From DASPWV01 sp046727855 (GTDB taxonomy: Bacteria > Acidobacteriota > Vicinamibacteria > Vicinamibacterales > UBA2999), in assembly GCA_046727855.1 (NCBI GenBank), contig JBKPDL010000107.1:1-29421 (forward strand): DNA of 29,421 bases. The letters run 5' to 3'. Below the pieces are notes generated by a model, which saw only the letters and a program-made list of their open reading frames with translations, was not told the origin of the DNA and ran no database searches. Numbering within the stretch: position 1 is the first letter of the stretch; each line of letters starts with the position of its first letter. Below are positions 23,798 through 29,421 of this stretch, one piece after another. The translations under genes and the position numbers were made by a program.

Positions 23798-23848
23798 ATG
23801 AAGGGCCTTTTGACCTGTCTTTATACATATTGTATAAATGCGGCGTGA
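23798..23848 (+). CDS. possible 16-codon leader ORF overlapping the wHTH gene start
   Basis: ATG 23798 follows a near-ideal Shine-Dalgarno (GGAGGAATT, GGAGG 4-5 bases from the ATG) and encodes MKGLLTCLYTYCINAA, ending at TGA 23846-23848. The stop overlaps GTG 23845 of the wHTH gene (GTGA), the usual geometry of translational coupling. It contains the promoter-like elements and palindrome within its own length, so it would be read only from a transcript that starts upstream. Whether it is translated is unknown. Confidence 0.4.
   Translation: MKGLLTCLYTYCINAA
23810..23838 (+). promoter_or_regulatory. strong sigma-70-like promoter for the wHTH gene
   Basis: TTGACC (23810-23815) and TATAAA (23833-23838) are separated by exactly 17 bases; five of six positions match each consensus (TTGACA, TATAAT). 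The expected start is near 23845, that is at or next to the GTG, so a leaderless mRNA would result. Confidence 0.6.
23821..23837. promoter_or_regulatory. perfect palindrome inside the promoter (candidate operator)
   Basis: TTATACA (23821-23827) and TGTATAA (23831-23837) are exact reverse complements around TAT. It occupies the spacer and overlaps the -10, the ideal place for a repressor. The adjacent gene encodes a wHTH protein, so autoregulation is a natural hypothesis. The divergent two-component operon starts 72 bases to the left and could share it. A/T-rich in a GC-rich region. Confidence 0.6.
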
Positions 23849-24318
23849 CGGTGCGCGACTACGAAGGAGCGCTGCGGCTGGCGCGCGCGGAGTACGCGCG
23901 ACTGCTCGACCAGCGCGAGGAGCTCGACATCCGGCTGGCGCGTCTGCGGCAGGCGATTGCGTCGCTCGCGGCCATCTGTGGTGAAGCGGTTGGGGACGAG
24001 TCGCCAGGGTTGACCGACGCCTGTCGTTCGGTATTGAAAGCGGCCGCGCAACCGCTCCCCGCGACCGCGCTGCGCGATCGAATCGCCGCCCTCGGACTCA
24101 ACCTGGCCACCTATTCCAATCCGCTCGCCTCCATCCATGTCGTGCTGCGCCGCCTGGTGCATGCCGGCGAGGCGCGACTGGTGCCGCGCCGCAGCGGCGC
24201 CCCGGCATTCGCCTGGCGGCCGCGCGTCCGCAGCGTGGTCATCACCGAGCGCCAGGCGGCGGCGCTGCGGCGAGGCGATCGCCGTCTGCTGCGCCGGCTG
24301 GAGAAGCCGAAGTCATGA
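23845..24318 (+). CDS. coiled-coil and winged-helix (HTH) protein, putative regulator
   Basis: 157 residues from GTG 23845. A basic-acidic helix (about 6-45: LARAEYARLLDQREELDIRL) predicted as coiled coil is followed by a winged-helix-like domain, about 60-130: LTDACRSVLKAAAQPLPATALRDRIA, then NPLASIHVVLRRLVHAGEARLVPRRSG. This resembles small HTH proteins with 'LSGYSNPLAAIHTVLKRLVE' patterns whose function I do not know. The C-terminus is Arg-rich (RRGDRRLLRRLEKPKS). Starts further upstream exist in the same frame (23749) but pass through the divergent promoter; GTG 23845 either is leaderless under the promoter above or is coupled to the 16-codon ORF. It is divergent to the small-membrane-protein/two-component operon. 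Confidence 0.75.
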   Translation: MTVRDYEGALRLARAEYARLLDQREELDIRLARLRQAIASLAAICGEAVGDESPGLTDACRSVLKAAAQPLPATALRDRIAALGLNLATYSNPLASIHVVLRRLVHAGEARLVPRRSGAPAFAWRPRVRSVVITERQAAALRRGDRRLLRRLEKPKS

Positions 24319-24340
24319 GCGCTATGTCATTCCGCTCGAC

Positions 24341-24394
24341 ATCTATCGCCGCGTGTTTGCCGAAGAAATCGGCGCGGTCGCCAACCTGAGAGTA
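24341..24394 (+). pseudogene. possible remnant of an isoaspartyl-methyltransferase N-terminus
   Basis: The plus strand reads IYRRVFAEEIGAVANLRVS in one frame. This resembles the opening of PCMT-like methyltransferases ('...RFFAEEIxxVANLRSxxLVxAFAxVPRExF'). It stops at once and there is no downstream methyltransferase. It lies in the 99-base gap between the convergent wHTH and DUF4390-like genes. Only about 19 residues support it, so a chance resemblance is quite possible. Confidence 0.25.
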
Positions 24395-24417
24395 AGTGAG
24401 AGCGAAGGACGTGAGAG

Positions 24418-24975
24418 CTATGGAATGAACGTGAACTTCGTCTGTGTCGAGCGGCCGCTCGTCCACGGCCACAGCATGCCGCCGCTTTGTGGACGCACCT
24501 GAGCACGGATGCGGACGTAGTACTCGCGATTTGGTTCGAGGAGCGACGTGCGGAACAGCGCGATGCGATCAGCCGTCGTCATCAGCTGCTTGACGACGGC
24601 ATCGTCTTCGGTCACGCGCGTGTCTTCGACGCGGCCGTCGAGCGTGCGCACCACCGTGTGACGCCGCGTCAAATTGTCGAAGTGAACGCTCGTGGAGAGC
24701 ACGGCCGACGCGATCACTCGGTCCATCCAGATCGGCGCCTGCGCCCTGAGCTCAACGGTGTAGGTAATTGTCGTCTGCAAGCCGCTTTTGATCGCGTCGC
24801 GGACCTCGTTGGTAAATCCGTCCGAAAGATCGAACGACACGAGCACTTTGTCTTCGCGGATGAGCGGGATCACACGGAAGGGATCGGCCGCGTTGGCCGC
24901 GACCTGCATGAAGAGGATCGCAAGAGCAGCGATGAGAACAATTCGGCCGTACAGCGCAGAACCCTTCGTCAACAA
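24418..24975 (-). CDS. exported DUF4390-like protein
   Basis: 185 residues, secreted or periplasmic (signal peptide RIVLIAALAILFMQVAANA). The mature part follows the DUF4390 style: VLVSFDLSDGFTNEVRDAIKSGLQTTITYTVELR, HFDNLTRRHTVVRTLDG and a terminal REYYVRIRAQVRPQ. Members are uncharacterised; some are encoded beside sensor kinases of the NtrY type. The start is not certain: the frame opens with TTG codons (24975, 24972) and has no ATG or GTG before the membrane segment's end, so a TTG start is the best available. It is divergent from the beta-lactamase-fold gene with about 121 bases between. The match to the family is from memory of its pattern, not a search. Confidence 0.6.
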   Translation of the reverse strand: MLTKGSALYGRIVLIAALAILFMQVAANAADPFRVIPLIREDKVLVSFDLSDGFTNEVRDAIKSGLQTTITYTVELRAQAPIWMDRVIASAVLSTSVHFDNLTRRHTVVRTLDGRVEDTRVTEDDAVVKQLMTTADRIALFRTSLLEPNREYYVRIRAQVRPQSGGMLWPWTSGRSTQTKFTFIP

Positions 24976-25096
24976 ACCGCTCGTAAAGTATCACACTCTG
25001 TGGCGATCGCTGATACCGAAACCTCACCACTTCGGCGTCACGCCTGAACCCTGAAAACTGACAGCTCATACCTGCTATGATCCGGCCGAGGTTCGT

Positions 25097-26158
25097 TTGA
25101 AGGGTCCTGCTCGCGCATGCCGCGTCGGTGCGGCTCTACTGGCCGGGACACTCGCGCTCCTGCAAGAGCCGGCGAGCGCGCAAAATCTCGCGTTCTCGCT
25201 GTTCGAGCGTTATCTCGAGTCGTTGCGCCAGCAGGCCGGCATTCCTGGCCTTTCCGCGCTGATTGTGCAGGACGGCCAAGTCGGCTGGGAACGTGGATTC
25301 GGGTACCGCGACGTCGAAGCCTCGCTGCCTGCGATGCCCGACACGCCGTATCCGATCGCCGATCTGACGCAAACGTTCGCCTCGGTGCTGCTGATGCAAT
25401 GCGAAGAGCGCGGCACGCCGGTGCTCGACGAGCCGTTGTCGCAATGGTCGGCGGACTCCACGGCAACGGTTCGCCAGGTGCTGGCGCACGCCACCGCGCC
25501 GCCAGTCAACGGCTTCAAATACGATCCGAACGCCTTCGCGAAGCTTACCCCGGCAGTGGACGCATGCGGGGATCAGTCGGCCCGCCTGCGCGTCGTCAAG
25601 GAGGTCTTCGATCGCCTGGTCATGCATGATTCGGTTCCAGGCCGGGACGTTTCTGATGCCGACTCCCCAGTCCGCCCGGCGTTCGATGCGGTGCACCTCG
25701 AACGATACAGGGCCGTGCTCGCCAGGATGGCGACGCCGTACAAAGTGGACAGGCGCGGCAAGGCATCGCGCGCCGAGTACACGTCGAAGCGGATCGATGC
25801 GTCTACCGGCCTCATCTCGTCAGCGCGTGACCTTGCGCGCTACGACGCCGCGATTGATGATCGGGATCTGCTCCATGATGCAGCGGTGCAGACGATGTGG
25901 TCGAACATATCGTCGACGGGTGCCGCGCGGCCGATGGGACTGGGATGGTTCGTGCAAAGCTACAACGGCGAGCGCATCGTGTGGCATTTCGGCTACATCC
26001 CCGACGGCTATTCCTCGCTGATTCTCAAGATTCCCTCGAAACGGCTCACGCTCATTCTTCTTGCCAACAGCGATGGCCTCAGCGCACCGTTCGATCTCGC
26101 GCAGGGCGACGTGACCAGTTCGGTCTTCGCGATCACGTTCCTGCGACTGTTCCTCTGA
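25097..26158 (+). CDS. exported beta-lactamase-fold protein with SxxK motif lost (probable pseudoenzyme)
   Basis: 353 residues, with a signal peptide up to about residue 29. It follows the serine beta-lactamase/penicillin-binding fold of class C and esterase relatives: QQAGIPGLSALIVQDGQVGWERGFGYRDVE at the start, and WHFGYIPDGYSSLILKIPSKRLTLILLANS near the end (H297-F298-G299 in place of the usual HTG/KTG). At the nucleophile site the expected S-x-x-K is D89-L-T-Q92 (codons GAT 25361-25363 and CAA 25370-25372), so acyl-enzyme chemistry is not expected. The second-motif Tyr may be Y142 in KYDPN. TTG 25097, with GAGG about 5 bases upstream, is the chosen start. Inactive members of this fold can serve as binding or structural proteins. 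Confidence 0.82.
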   Translation: MKGPARACRVGAALLAGTLALLQEPASAQNLAFSLFERYLESLRQQAGIPGLSALIVQDGQVGWERGFGYRDVEASLPAMPDTPYPIADLTQTFASVLLMQCEERGTPVLDEPLSQWSADSTATVRQVLAHATAPPVNGFKYDPNAFAKLTPAVDACGDQSARLRVVKEVFDRLVMHDSVPGRDVSDADSPVRPAFDAVHLERYRAVLARMATPYKVDRRGKASRAEYTSKRIDASTGLISSARDLARYDAAIDDRDLLHDAAVQTMWSNISSTGAARPMGLGWFVQSYNGERIVWHFGYIPDGYSSLILKIPSKRLTLILLANSDGLSAPFDLAQGDVTSSVFAITFLRLFL

Positions 26159-26202
26159 CCCGCTTCTTCGATTGCAAGCCCGGCGCCGGCAAGCGGTGGC
26201 AC

Positions 26203-26793
26203 GTGATCGCGTTGCTTGCGGTTTTCACGGTCTCTGCTCCGGCTGCGGCATCGGCCGACTGGTTCATCACACCGCTGATCGGCGCAAAGTTCAAAGGCTC
26301 CACGAGCATCGTCAATCTCGATCAAGGCGCAAGCAACACGCGTCTGACCTTTGGTGTATCGGCAACAATTCTGAGCGACGAGATCTTCGGCGTGGAAGGC
26401 GAATTCGGCTACTCGCCGCGTTTCTTCGAACGCTCGAGCGGCACTCTGGTGGCGCGCAGCAATGTGCTCACCCTCACGGGAAACGTCATTGCGGCGGTAC
26501 CGAAAAGCATTACGCGCGAAGCGCTGCGTCCTTACGCCATTGGAGGTGTGGGCCTCATGCACGTCGGCATTTCCGACGTCGCCGACTTGCTGCCGGTGGA
26601 CAGCAACCTGCTCGGAGTCACGTTTGGCGGCGGGGCGATGGGTCGTGTGACGAATCGCATGAGCCTTCGCTTCGAGGTGCGCCATTTCAGAAATCTGACG
26701 CGCGAAGACGAAGATGTGGTCAGTATCGGCCCGACACGGTTGAGTTTCTGGCGCGCAACCGTCGGGGTGGCGCTCCACGGCAACTTATTCTGA
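26203..26793 (+). CDS. outer-membrane beta-barrel protein (OmpA/OmpW-like small barrel)
   Basis: 196 residues. A signal peptide (MIALLAVFTVSAPAAASA) precedes DWFITPLIGAKF and a series of alternating strands: TRLTFGVSATIL, IFGVEGEFGYSP, NVLTLTGNVIAAVP, LRPYAIGGVGLMHVGI, LLGVTFGGGAMGRV, MSLRFEVRHFRNL and FWRATVGVALHGNLF. It ends in F, as expected for barrel assembly. About eight strands suggests a small barrel. The ligand is unknown. GTG 26203 gives a regular signal peptide but no strong Shine-Dalgarno; a CTG at 26155, overlapping the previous stop as CTGA, would add a basic N-region (MTRFFDCKPGAGKRWH) and is a real alternative. It probably forms an operon with the preceding gene. Confidence 0.75.
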   Translation: MIALLAVFTVSAPAAASADWFITPLIGAKFKGSTSIVNLDQGASNTRLTFGVSATILSDEIFGVEGEFGYSPRFFERSSGTLVARSNVLTLTGNVIAAVPKSITREALRPYAIGGVGLMHVGISDVADLLPVDSNLLGVTFGGGAMGRVTNRMSLRFEVRHFRNLTREDEDVVSIGPTRLSFWRATVGVALHGNLF

Positions 26794-27429
26794 GGCCGGT
26801 GTTTTCTTTTTGTTTCGCTTGACGATCCGGCCGCTCTGCCCGCCGGTGATGAACATCTGCACCACGGTGCCCGCAAGTCCCAGTACCAACCATGCGTAGG
26901 GAACCCAGCGTTGACCGGGCGCGGGTGTCATCGGATACACGACCCAGATGTCGCCCGCGGCTGCGGCGTTGAGCGCGGTCCGATCGCCCATCAGCGCCAG
27001 TGCACCGACGATGATCGTCCAGGAACCGGCAAACGCGGTGCCCAGAATGATCACGTAACGCTGCAGCCAGGTCGCCAGAAGCGCGCCGGCGACCGAGAAC
27101 AACACCACAACGAATGGATGCGGATCGCCTTCGATCTGCGTCCAGATCAAGTTGGCGATTAGCGCGCCGAGTCCGGCGCCGACGAGCGCAACACCGACGA
27201 AGTACGCCGCCAGCAGCAACAGCGCTCCAGCCAGACCTCCCACGAGCGCAGCAATCACCATCGGCGTCGTGTCGCTCGGTCCGAAAATGGAGCTCGCCGC
27301 CAGCGCACCGAAGATGAAGCCGAAAATTGCGAGAACGAACTTGAAAAGTCGATAACCGAAAAAGCACGAGACGAGACCGCCGACGATGAGGAGGACTGCC
27401 GCAGCCAGTGTGTAGGCGCTCGGAAGCAT
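26785..27429 (-). CDS. DUF4203/TMEM198-like multi-pass membrane protein
   Basis: 214 residues with about seven helices: LAAAVLLIVGGLVSCFFGYRL, FVLAIFGFIFGALAASSIFG, VIAALVGGLAGALLLLAAYF and VGVALVGAGLGALIANLIW, then two more pairs. The glycine-rich pattern 'G.vscFFGyrlFk..L.i.GFi.G.l' is that of DUF4203 (TMEM198-like) proteins, whose role in bacteria is unknown to me. A short basic tail ends in KRNKKKTPASE. The gene is convergent with the outer-membrane barrel gene and overlaps it by 9 bases (26785-26793). ATG 27429 has no Shine-Dalgarno on its strand; the upstream bases read AACTCCTTA and then enter the low-complexity tract, so expression signals are obscure. Confidence 0.8.
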   Translation of the reverse strand: MLPSAYTLAAAVLLIVGGLVSCFFGYRLFKFVLAIFGFIFGALAASSIFGPSDTTPMVIAALVGGLAGALLLLAAYFVGVALVGAGLGALIANLIWTQIEGDPHPFVVVLFSVAGALLATWLQRYVIILGTAFAGSWTIIVGALALMGDRTALNAAAAGDIWVVYPMTPAPGQRWVPYAWLVLGLAGTVVQMFITGGQSGRIVKRNKKKTPASE

Positions 27430-27438
27430 TAAGGAGTT

Positions 27439-27681
27439 ACAAGTTCAAAGTTCAAAGTTCAAAGTTCAAAGTTCAAAGTTCACAGTTGAAAGTTCAAAGT
27501 TCAAAGTTCAGCGACTTTGCGAACTTTGCGGGCGGTATTGTAGCAACTTTCCGACTTTCAACTTCGAACTCAACCTCCGAGGCTCAACGTTCAACTGCCA
27601 ACTTTCAAATCACTTGAACTTTGAACTTTCAACTTTCAACTTTCAACTTTCAACTGTGAACTTTGAACTTTGAACTTTGAA
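27439..27681. repeat. AAAGTTC heptamer tract with long inverted arms after recR
   Basis: The left arm (about 27439-27510) is a run of (AAAGTTC) units; the right arm (about 27614-27681) is the inverse (GAACTTT/CAACTTT). They are not just similar simple repeats: both arms carry the same odd unit, GTTCACAGTTGAAAGTT on the left and its reverse complement on the right, so they are homologous and could pair as a stem of about 70 bp. The loop (27511-27613) holds degenerate units (CAACTTTC, GAACTCAACC). It begins directly at the recR stop codon TAG (27682-27684, minus strand) and ends about 10 bases from the DUF4203 start. No ORF of note. Confidence 0.9.
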
Positions 27682-28278
27682 CTAGACCTCCCGTCTTCCC
27701 TCCATGGCTTTGCCCATCGTGAGCTCGTCGGCGTATTCGAGATCGCTGCCGACGGGGACGCCGGTCGCGATGCGCGTGACACGCATGCCGAGCGGCTTCA
27801 ATAACCGCGCAAGGTAAATCGCTGTCGCTTCACCTTCCACCGTTGGATTGGTCGCCAGGATGATCTCGGCCATGCCGCCTTTCTCGATGCGTGCGAGCAG
27901 ACCTTTGATCTTGAGATCATCCGGTCCGATCCCCTGGAGCGGCGAGAGCGCGCCGAGCAGCACGTGGTAGACGCCGCGAAATCCGCCGCCCTTCTCGACG
28001 ACGTGCACGTTCTGCGGCTCTTCGACGACACAGATCATCGTGTGATCGCGCATCTCGTCGGCGCAAAAGGCGCAGGGATCGACGTCGGTGATGTTGTTGC
28101 AGACCGAACAGTAGGTCACGCGATCCTTCACGTCGCGAACGGCGTCGCAGAGGCGTTCGGCGTCTTCGCGCGGAGTCTTGAGGATGTGAAACGCGAGGCG
28201 CTGCGCGCCTTTAGGACCAACGCCAGGGAGCCGCTTGAACTGGTCGATCAGGTTCTGAAGGGGGGTGGGAAGGGCCAT
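27682..28278 (-). CDS. recR: recombination mediator protein RecR
   Basis: 198 residues, the usual length. It helps RecO load RecA at gaps and stalled forks in the RecFOR pathway. The helix-hairpin-helix near RLPGVGPKGAQRLAFH (16-31), the C4 zinc site C57, C60, C69, C72 (YCSVC...CAFC), and a Toprim domain (about 79-175: MICVVEEPQNVHVVEKG, then ATNPTVEGEATAIYLA) are all present, followed by the conserved TRIATGVPVGSDLEYADELTMGKAMEGR. It is the last gene of the dnaX-ybaB-recR cluster, 10 bases after ybaB. Its TAG stop abuts the AAAGTTC tract. Confidence 0.98.
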   Translation of the reverse strand: MALPTPLQNLIDQFKRLPGVGPKGAQRLAFHILKTPREDAERLCDAVRDVKDRVTYCSVCNNITDVDPCAFCADEMRDHTMICVVEEPQNVHVVEKGGGFRGVYHVLLGALSPLQGIGPDDLKIKGLLARIEKGGMAEIILATNPTVEGEATAIYLARLLKPLGMRVTRIATGVPVGSDLEYADELTMGKAMEGRREV

Positions 28279-28288
28279 TCGTGCGGAG

Positions 28289-28585
28289 TCAGAATCCCGG
28301 CAGGTTGAGGCCGCTCATCATACTGCCAACGCGATTCTGCAGCTCCTCGTCGACCTTGCGAATGGCGTCGTTCACGGCCGCCATGACCAGATCCTGCAGC
28401 ATCGTCACGTCTTCTTTCGATACCGCCTCCGGATCGATGGTCAGCTTCTGTACTTGTTTGTGGCCGTTGACGGTCACGGAGACCATGCCGCCGCCGGCTG
28501 CGCCTTCGACCGTGAGCGACGCCATTTCCTTTTGCAGCCGGTCCTGAAGTTCCTTCGCCTGCCGCATCATCTGTAGTGGATTCAT
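28289..28585 (-). CDS. ybaB: YbaB/EbfC nucleoid-associated protein
   Basis: 98 residues. A small dimeric DNA-binding protein thought to shape the nucleoid and to work near DNA repair, as it is found between dnaX and recR in many bacteria. N-terminal helix MNPLQMMRQAKELQDRLQKEMASLTVEG, then the beta region AAGGGMVSVTVNGHKQVQKLTID and the C-terminal helix KEDVTMLQDLVMAAVNDAIRKVDEEL match the family. It begins 7 bases after the dnaX stop; that stop (TAG) is part of its Shine-Dalgarno-like TAGGT, consistent with coupled translation. Confidence 0.97.
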   Translation of the reverse strand: MNPLQMMRQAKELQDRLQKEMASLTVEGAAGGGMVSVTVNGHKQVQKLTIDPEAVSKEDVTMLQDLVMAAVNDAIRKVDEELQNRVGSMMSGLNLPGF

Positions 28586-28591
28586 CGCAAC

Positions 28592-29421
28592 CTACATTTC
28601 TTCGATTTTGGCTTTTTCGACCGGAAAAATCTCGAACAGTGCCTGCACGGCGGGATCGGTCATCGCTTCCTGTCGCAGCTCTTCGTCGGTCGCTAGCTTC
28701 GGTTCCCTGCCCGGCGTGGCAGTCGCGGCCGGCGCTTGCGCAGGAACCGTCTCGGCGACCGCGACGGTCACGGGAATTCTCCGACCCGCAACTTTTTCAG
28801 CGACGCTCTCGAGCCACGCGCGGCCATCCTCGCATTGCTGCTTCGGCACGCGCTGGTTGGGCAGGAACGTGAACGTGATTTTCGCAGGCGTGACATCCAC
28901 GCGATACGCCTGCGCGACCACGGTGTTGTAGAAAAAGACCTTCCCGGCTTTCACCTGGCTCAGAAAGGCGTCTTTCAAGTCGACGCCGGCACCGGCATCA
29001 GCACCAGGTGCAACGGGTGCGGAAGGTGCGATAGGTGGGGAAGGTGCGGTGCGCTGCACGGGTGCGTCTGACGTGGCGGTGCGCTGCACAGGTGCGGCAG
29101 AAGCGGCCGCTGCGCTGGGACGGTATGCCGGCGAGGACGACGCAGCTGCGGACCGCACGGCACCTGTCGCACCTTTGGCAGCCGACGCCCCTTCCGCACC
29201 GGCAATCAGATCCGCCAACGGCGTGAGTTTGCGCAGATGCATCAGGCGCAGCAGCGCCATTTCGACGTTGTAGCGCGGCTGATCGGACGTGCGCACTTCC
29301 TGCTCGCTTCGCGCGAGCAGATCGAACCCGCGCAGGAGATCCTCGCGCGACGACTGTTTGACGAGCGCGAGGAGACGATCGCGTTCGCCCTCGCCGGCCA
29401 CGTCCGAATCGTTGGCGCGTG
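28592..29421 (-). CDS. dnaX: DNA polymerase III subunit gamma/tau, C-terminal part (runs off window)
   Basis: The clamp-loader subunit; its N-terminal AAA+ ATPase lies beyond the right edge. Visible here are the end of the oligomerisation domain (LLRGFDLLARSEQEVRTSDQPRYNVEMALLRLMHLRKLTPLADLI), an Ala/Pro-rich linker with two APVQRTA units and PSAPVAPGADAGAG, and a tau-like C-terminal domain of about 130 residues (FLSQVKAGKVFFYNTVVAQAYRVDV, then QCEDGRAWLESVAEKVAGRRIPVTVAVAE). The frame is open to 29421; the GTG at 29401 is not the true start. The linker DNA is a patch of GGTGCGG-type short repeats (29010-29100). First gene of the dnaX-ybaB-recR cluster. Confidence 0.92.
   Translation of the reverse strand, partial: RANDSDVAGEGERDRLLALVKQSSREDLLRGFDLLARSEQEVRTSDQPRYNVEMALLRLMHLRKLTPLADLIAGAEGASAAKGATGAVRSAAASSSPAYRPSAAAASAAPVQRTATSDAPVQRTAPSPPIAPSAPVAPGADAGAGVDLKDAFLSQVKAGKVFFYNTVVAQAYRVDVTPAKITFTFLPNQRVPKQQCEDGRAWLESVAEKVAGRRIPVTVAVAETVPAQAPAATATPGREPKLATDEELRQEAMTDPAVQALFEIFPVEKAKIEEM

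Noticed and set aside
23749..23844. Longer start for the wHTH protein at 23749 or at ATG 23785
   Set aside because: It would cross the divergent operon's start and the promoter/palindrome, and the added residues (CLYFAGAMWRNYEG) are not protein-like.
25076..25081. TATGAT as -10 of the beta-lactamase-fold gene
   Set aside because: A fair -10, but no good -35 at 16-18 bases (TGAAAA at best), and the start would leave under 10 bases before the TTG.
27439..27681. CRISPR array
   Set aside because: Units are 7 bp with no spacers of constant length; a simple-sequence tract with inverted arms.
1..29421. tRNA, rRNA and riboswitch genes
   Set aside because: No cloverleaf, GTTCRA arm with proper context or conserved riboswitch core was recognised; the GTTC-rich tracts are simple repeats.

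Overview
The window is a high-GC bacterial chromosome segment. It most likely comes from an Acidobacteriota genome, probably of the Vicinamibacteria type; this is inferred from gene content, not from a marker gene. The strongest lineage signals are a PadR regulator directly followed by a 915-residue ATPase-less duplicated FtsX/MacB permease (the 'acidobacterial duplicated orphan permease', ADOP, arrangement), an Oar-like TonB-dependent receptor with an N-terminal carboxypeptidase-regulatory-like domain, and an ECF sigma factor of the Ser/Thr-kinase-linked kind paired with a transmembrane kinase. The dnaX-ybaB-recR cluster at the right edge is ordinary core genome. No rRNA, tRNA or CRISPR array was found.

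Layout, left to right. 1-75: start of an IS630-like transposase running off the edge. 188-2646 (-): ECF sigma factor and overlapping receptor-like Ser/Thr kinase. 3001-11095 (-): a co-directional run of TonB-dependent receptor, two polytopic GT-C-like membrane proteins, an exported family I pyrophosphatase and an exported peroxiredoxin; a strong, possibly switching hairpin separates the receptor from the membrane proteins. 11206-11571: a decayed HAF-repeat fragment. 11669-15668: an AlkZ-related winged-helix gene (-) divergent from the PadR-ADOP pair (+), with a near-perfect 25-bp palindrome on the padR promoter and Shine-Dalgarno. 15753-16684 (+): an ABM-domain protein and a cupredoxin lipoprotein. 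16721-17112: a 128/129-bp direct repeat. 17237-23749 (-): gamma-glutamyltransferase, a dihydrofolate-reductase-family remnant, a secreted hypothetical protein, an M28 peptidase, and a three-gene overlapping operon of small membrane protein, OmpR-type regulator and histidine kinase. 23798-24318 (+): a wHTH protein with an unusually good promoter, an embedded palindrome and an overlapping 16-codon leader ORF. 24418-27429: an exported DUF4390-like protein (-), a beta-lactamase-fold protein lacking its SxxK residues (+), an outer-membrane beta-barrel protein (+) and a DUF4203/TMEM198-like membrane protein (-). 27682-29421 (-): recR, ybaB and the 3' part of dnaX.

Much of the window concerns the cell envelope: outer-membrane receptor and barrel, lipid-linked-sugar-type membrane enzymes, exported hydrolases, sensor kinases and a permease. 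The intergenic DNA is unusual. Three low-complexity short-period tracts begin at or just after stop codons (kinase, M28 peptidase, recR), one with about 70-bp inverted arms. Several gene fragments (HAF, DHFR-like, possibly an isoaspartyl-methyltransferase N-terminus, and the IS630 start at the edge) point to repeated small rearrangements between otherwise intact genes.
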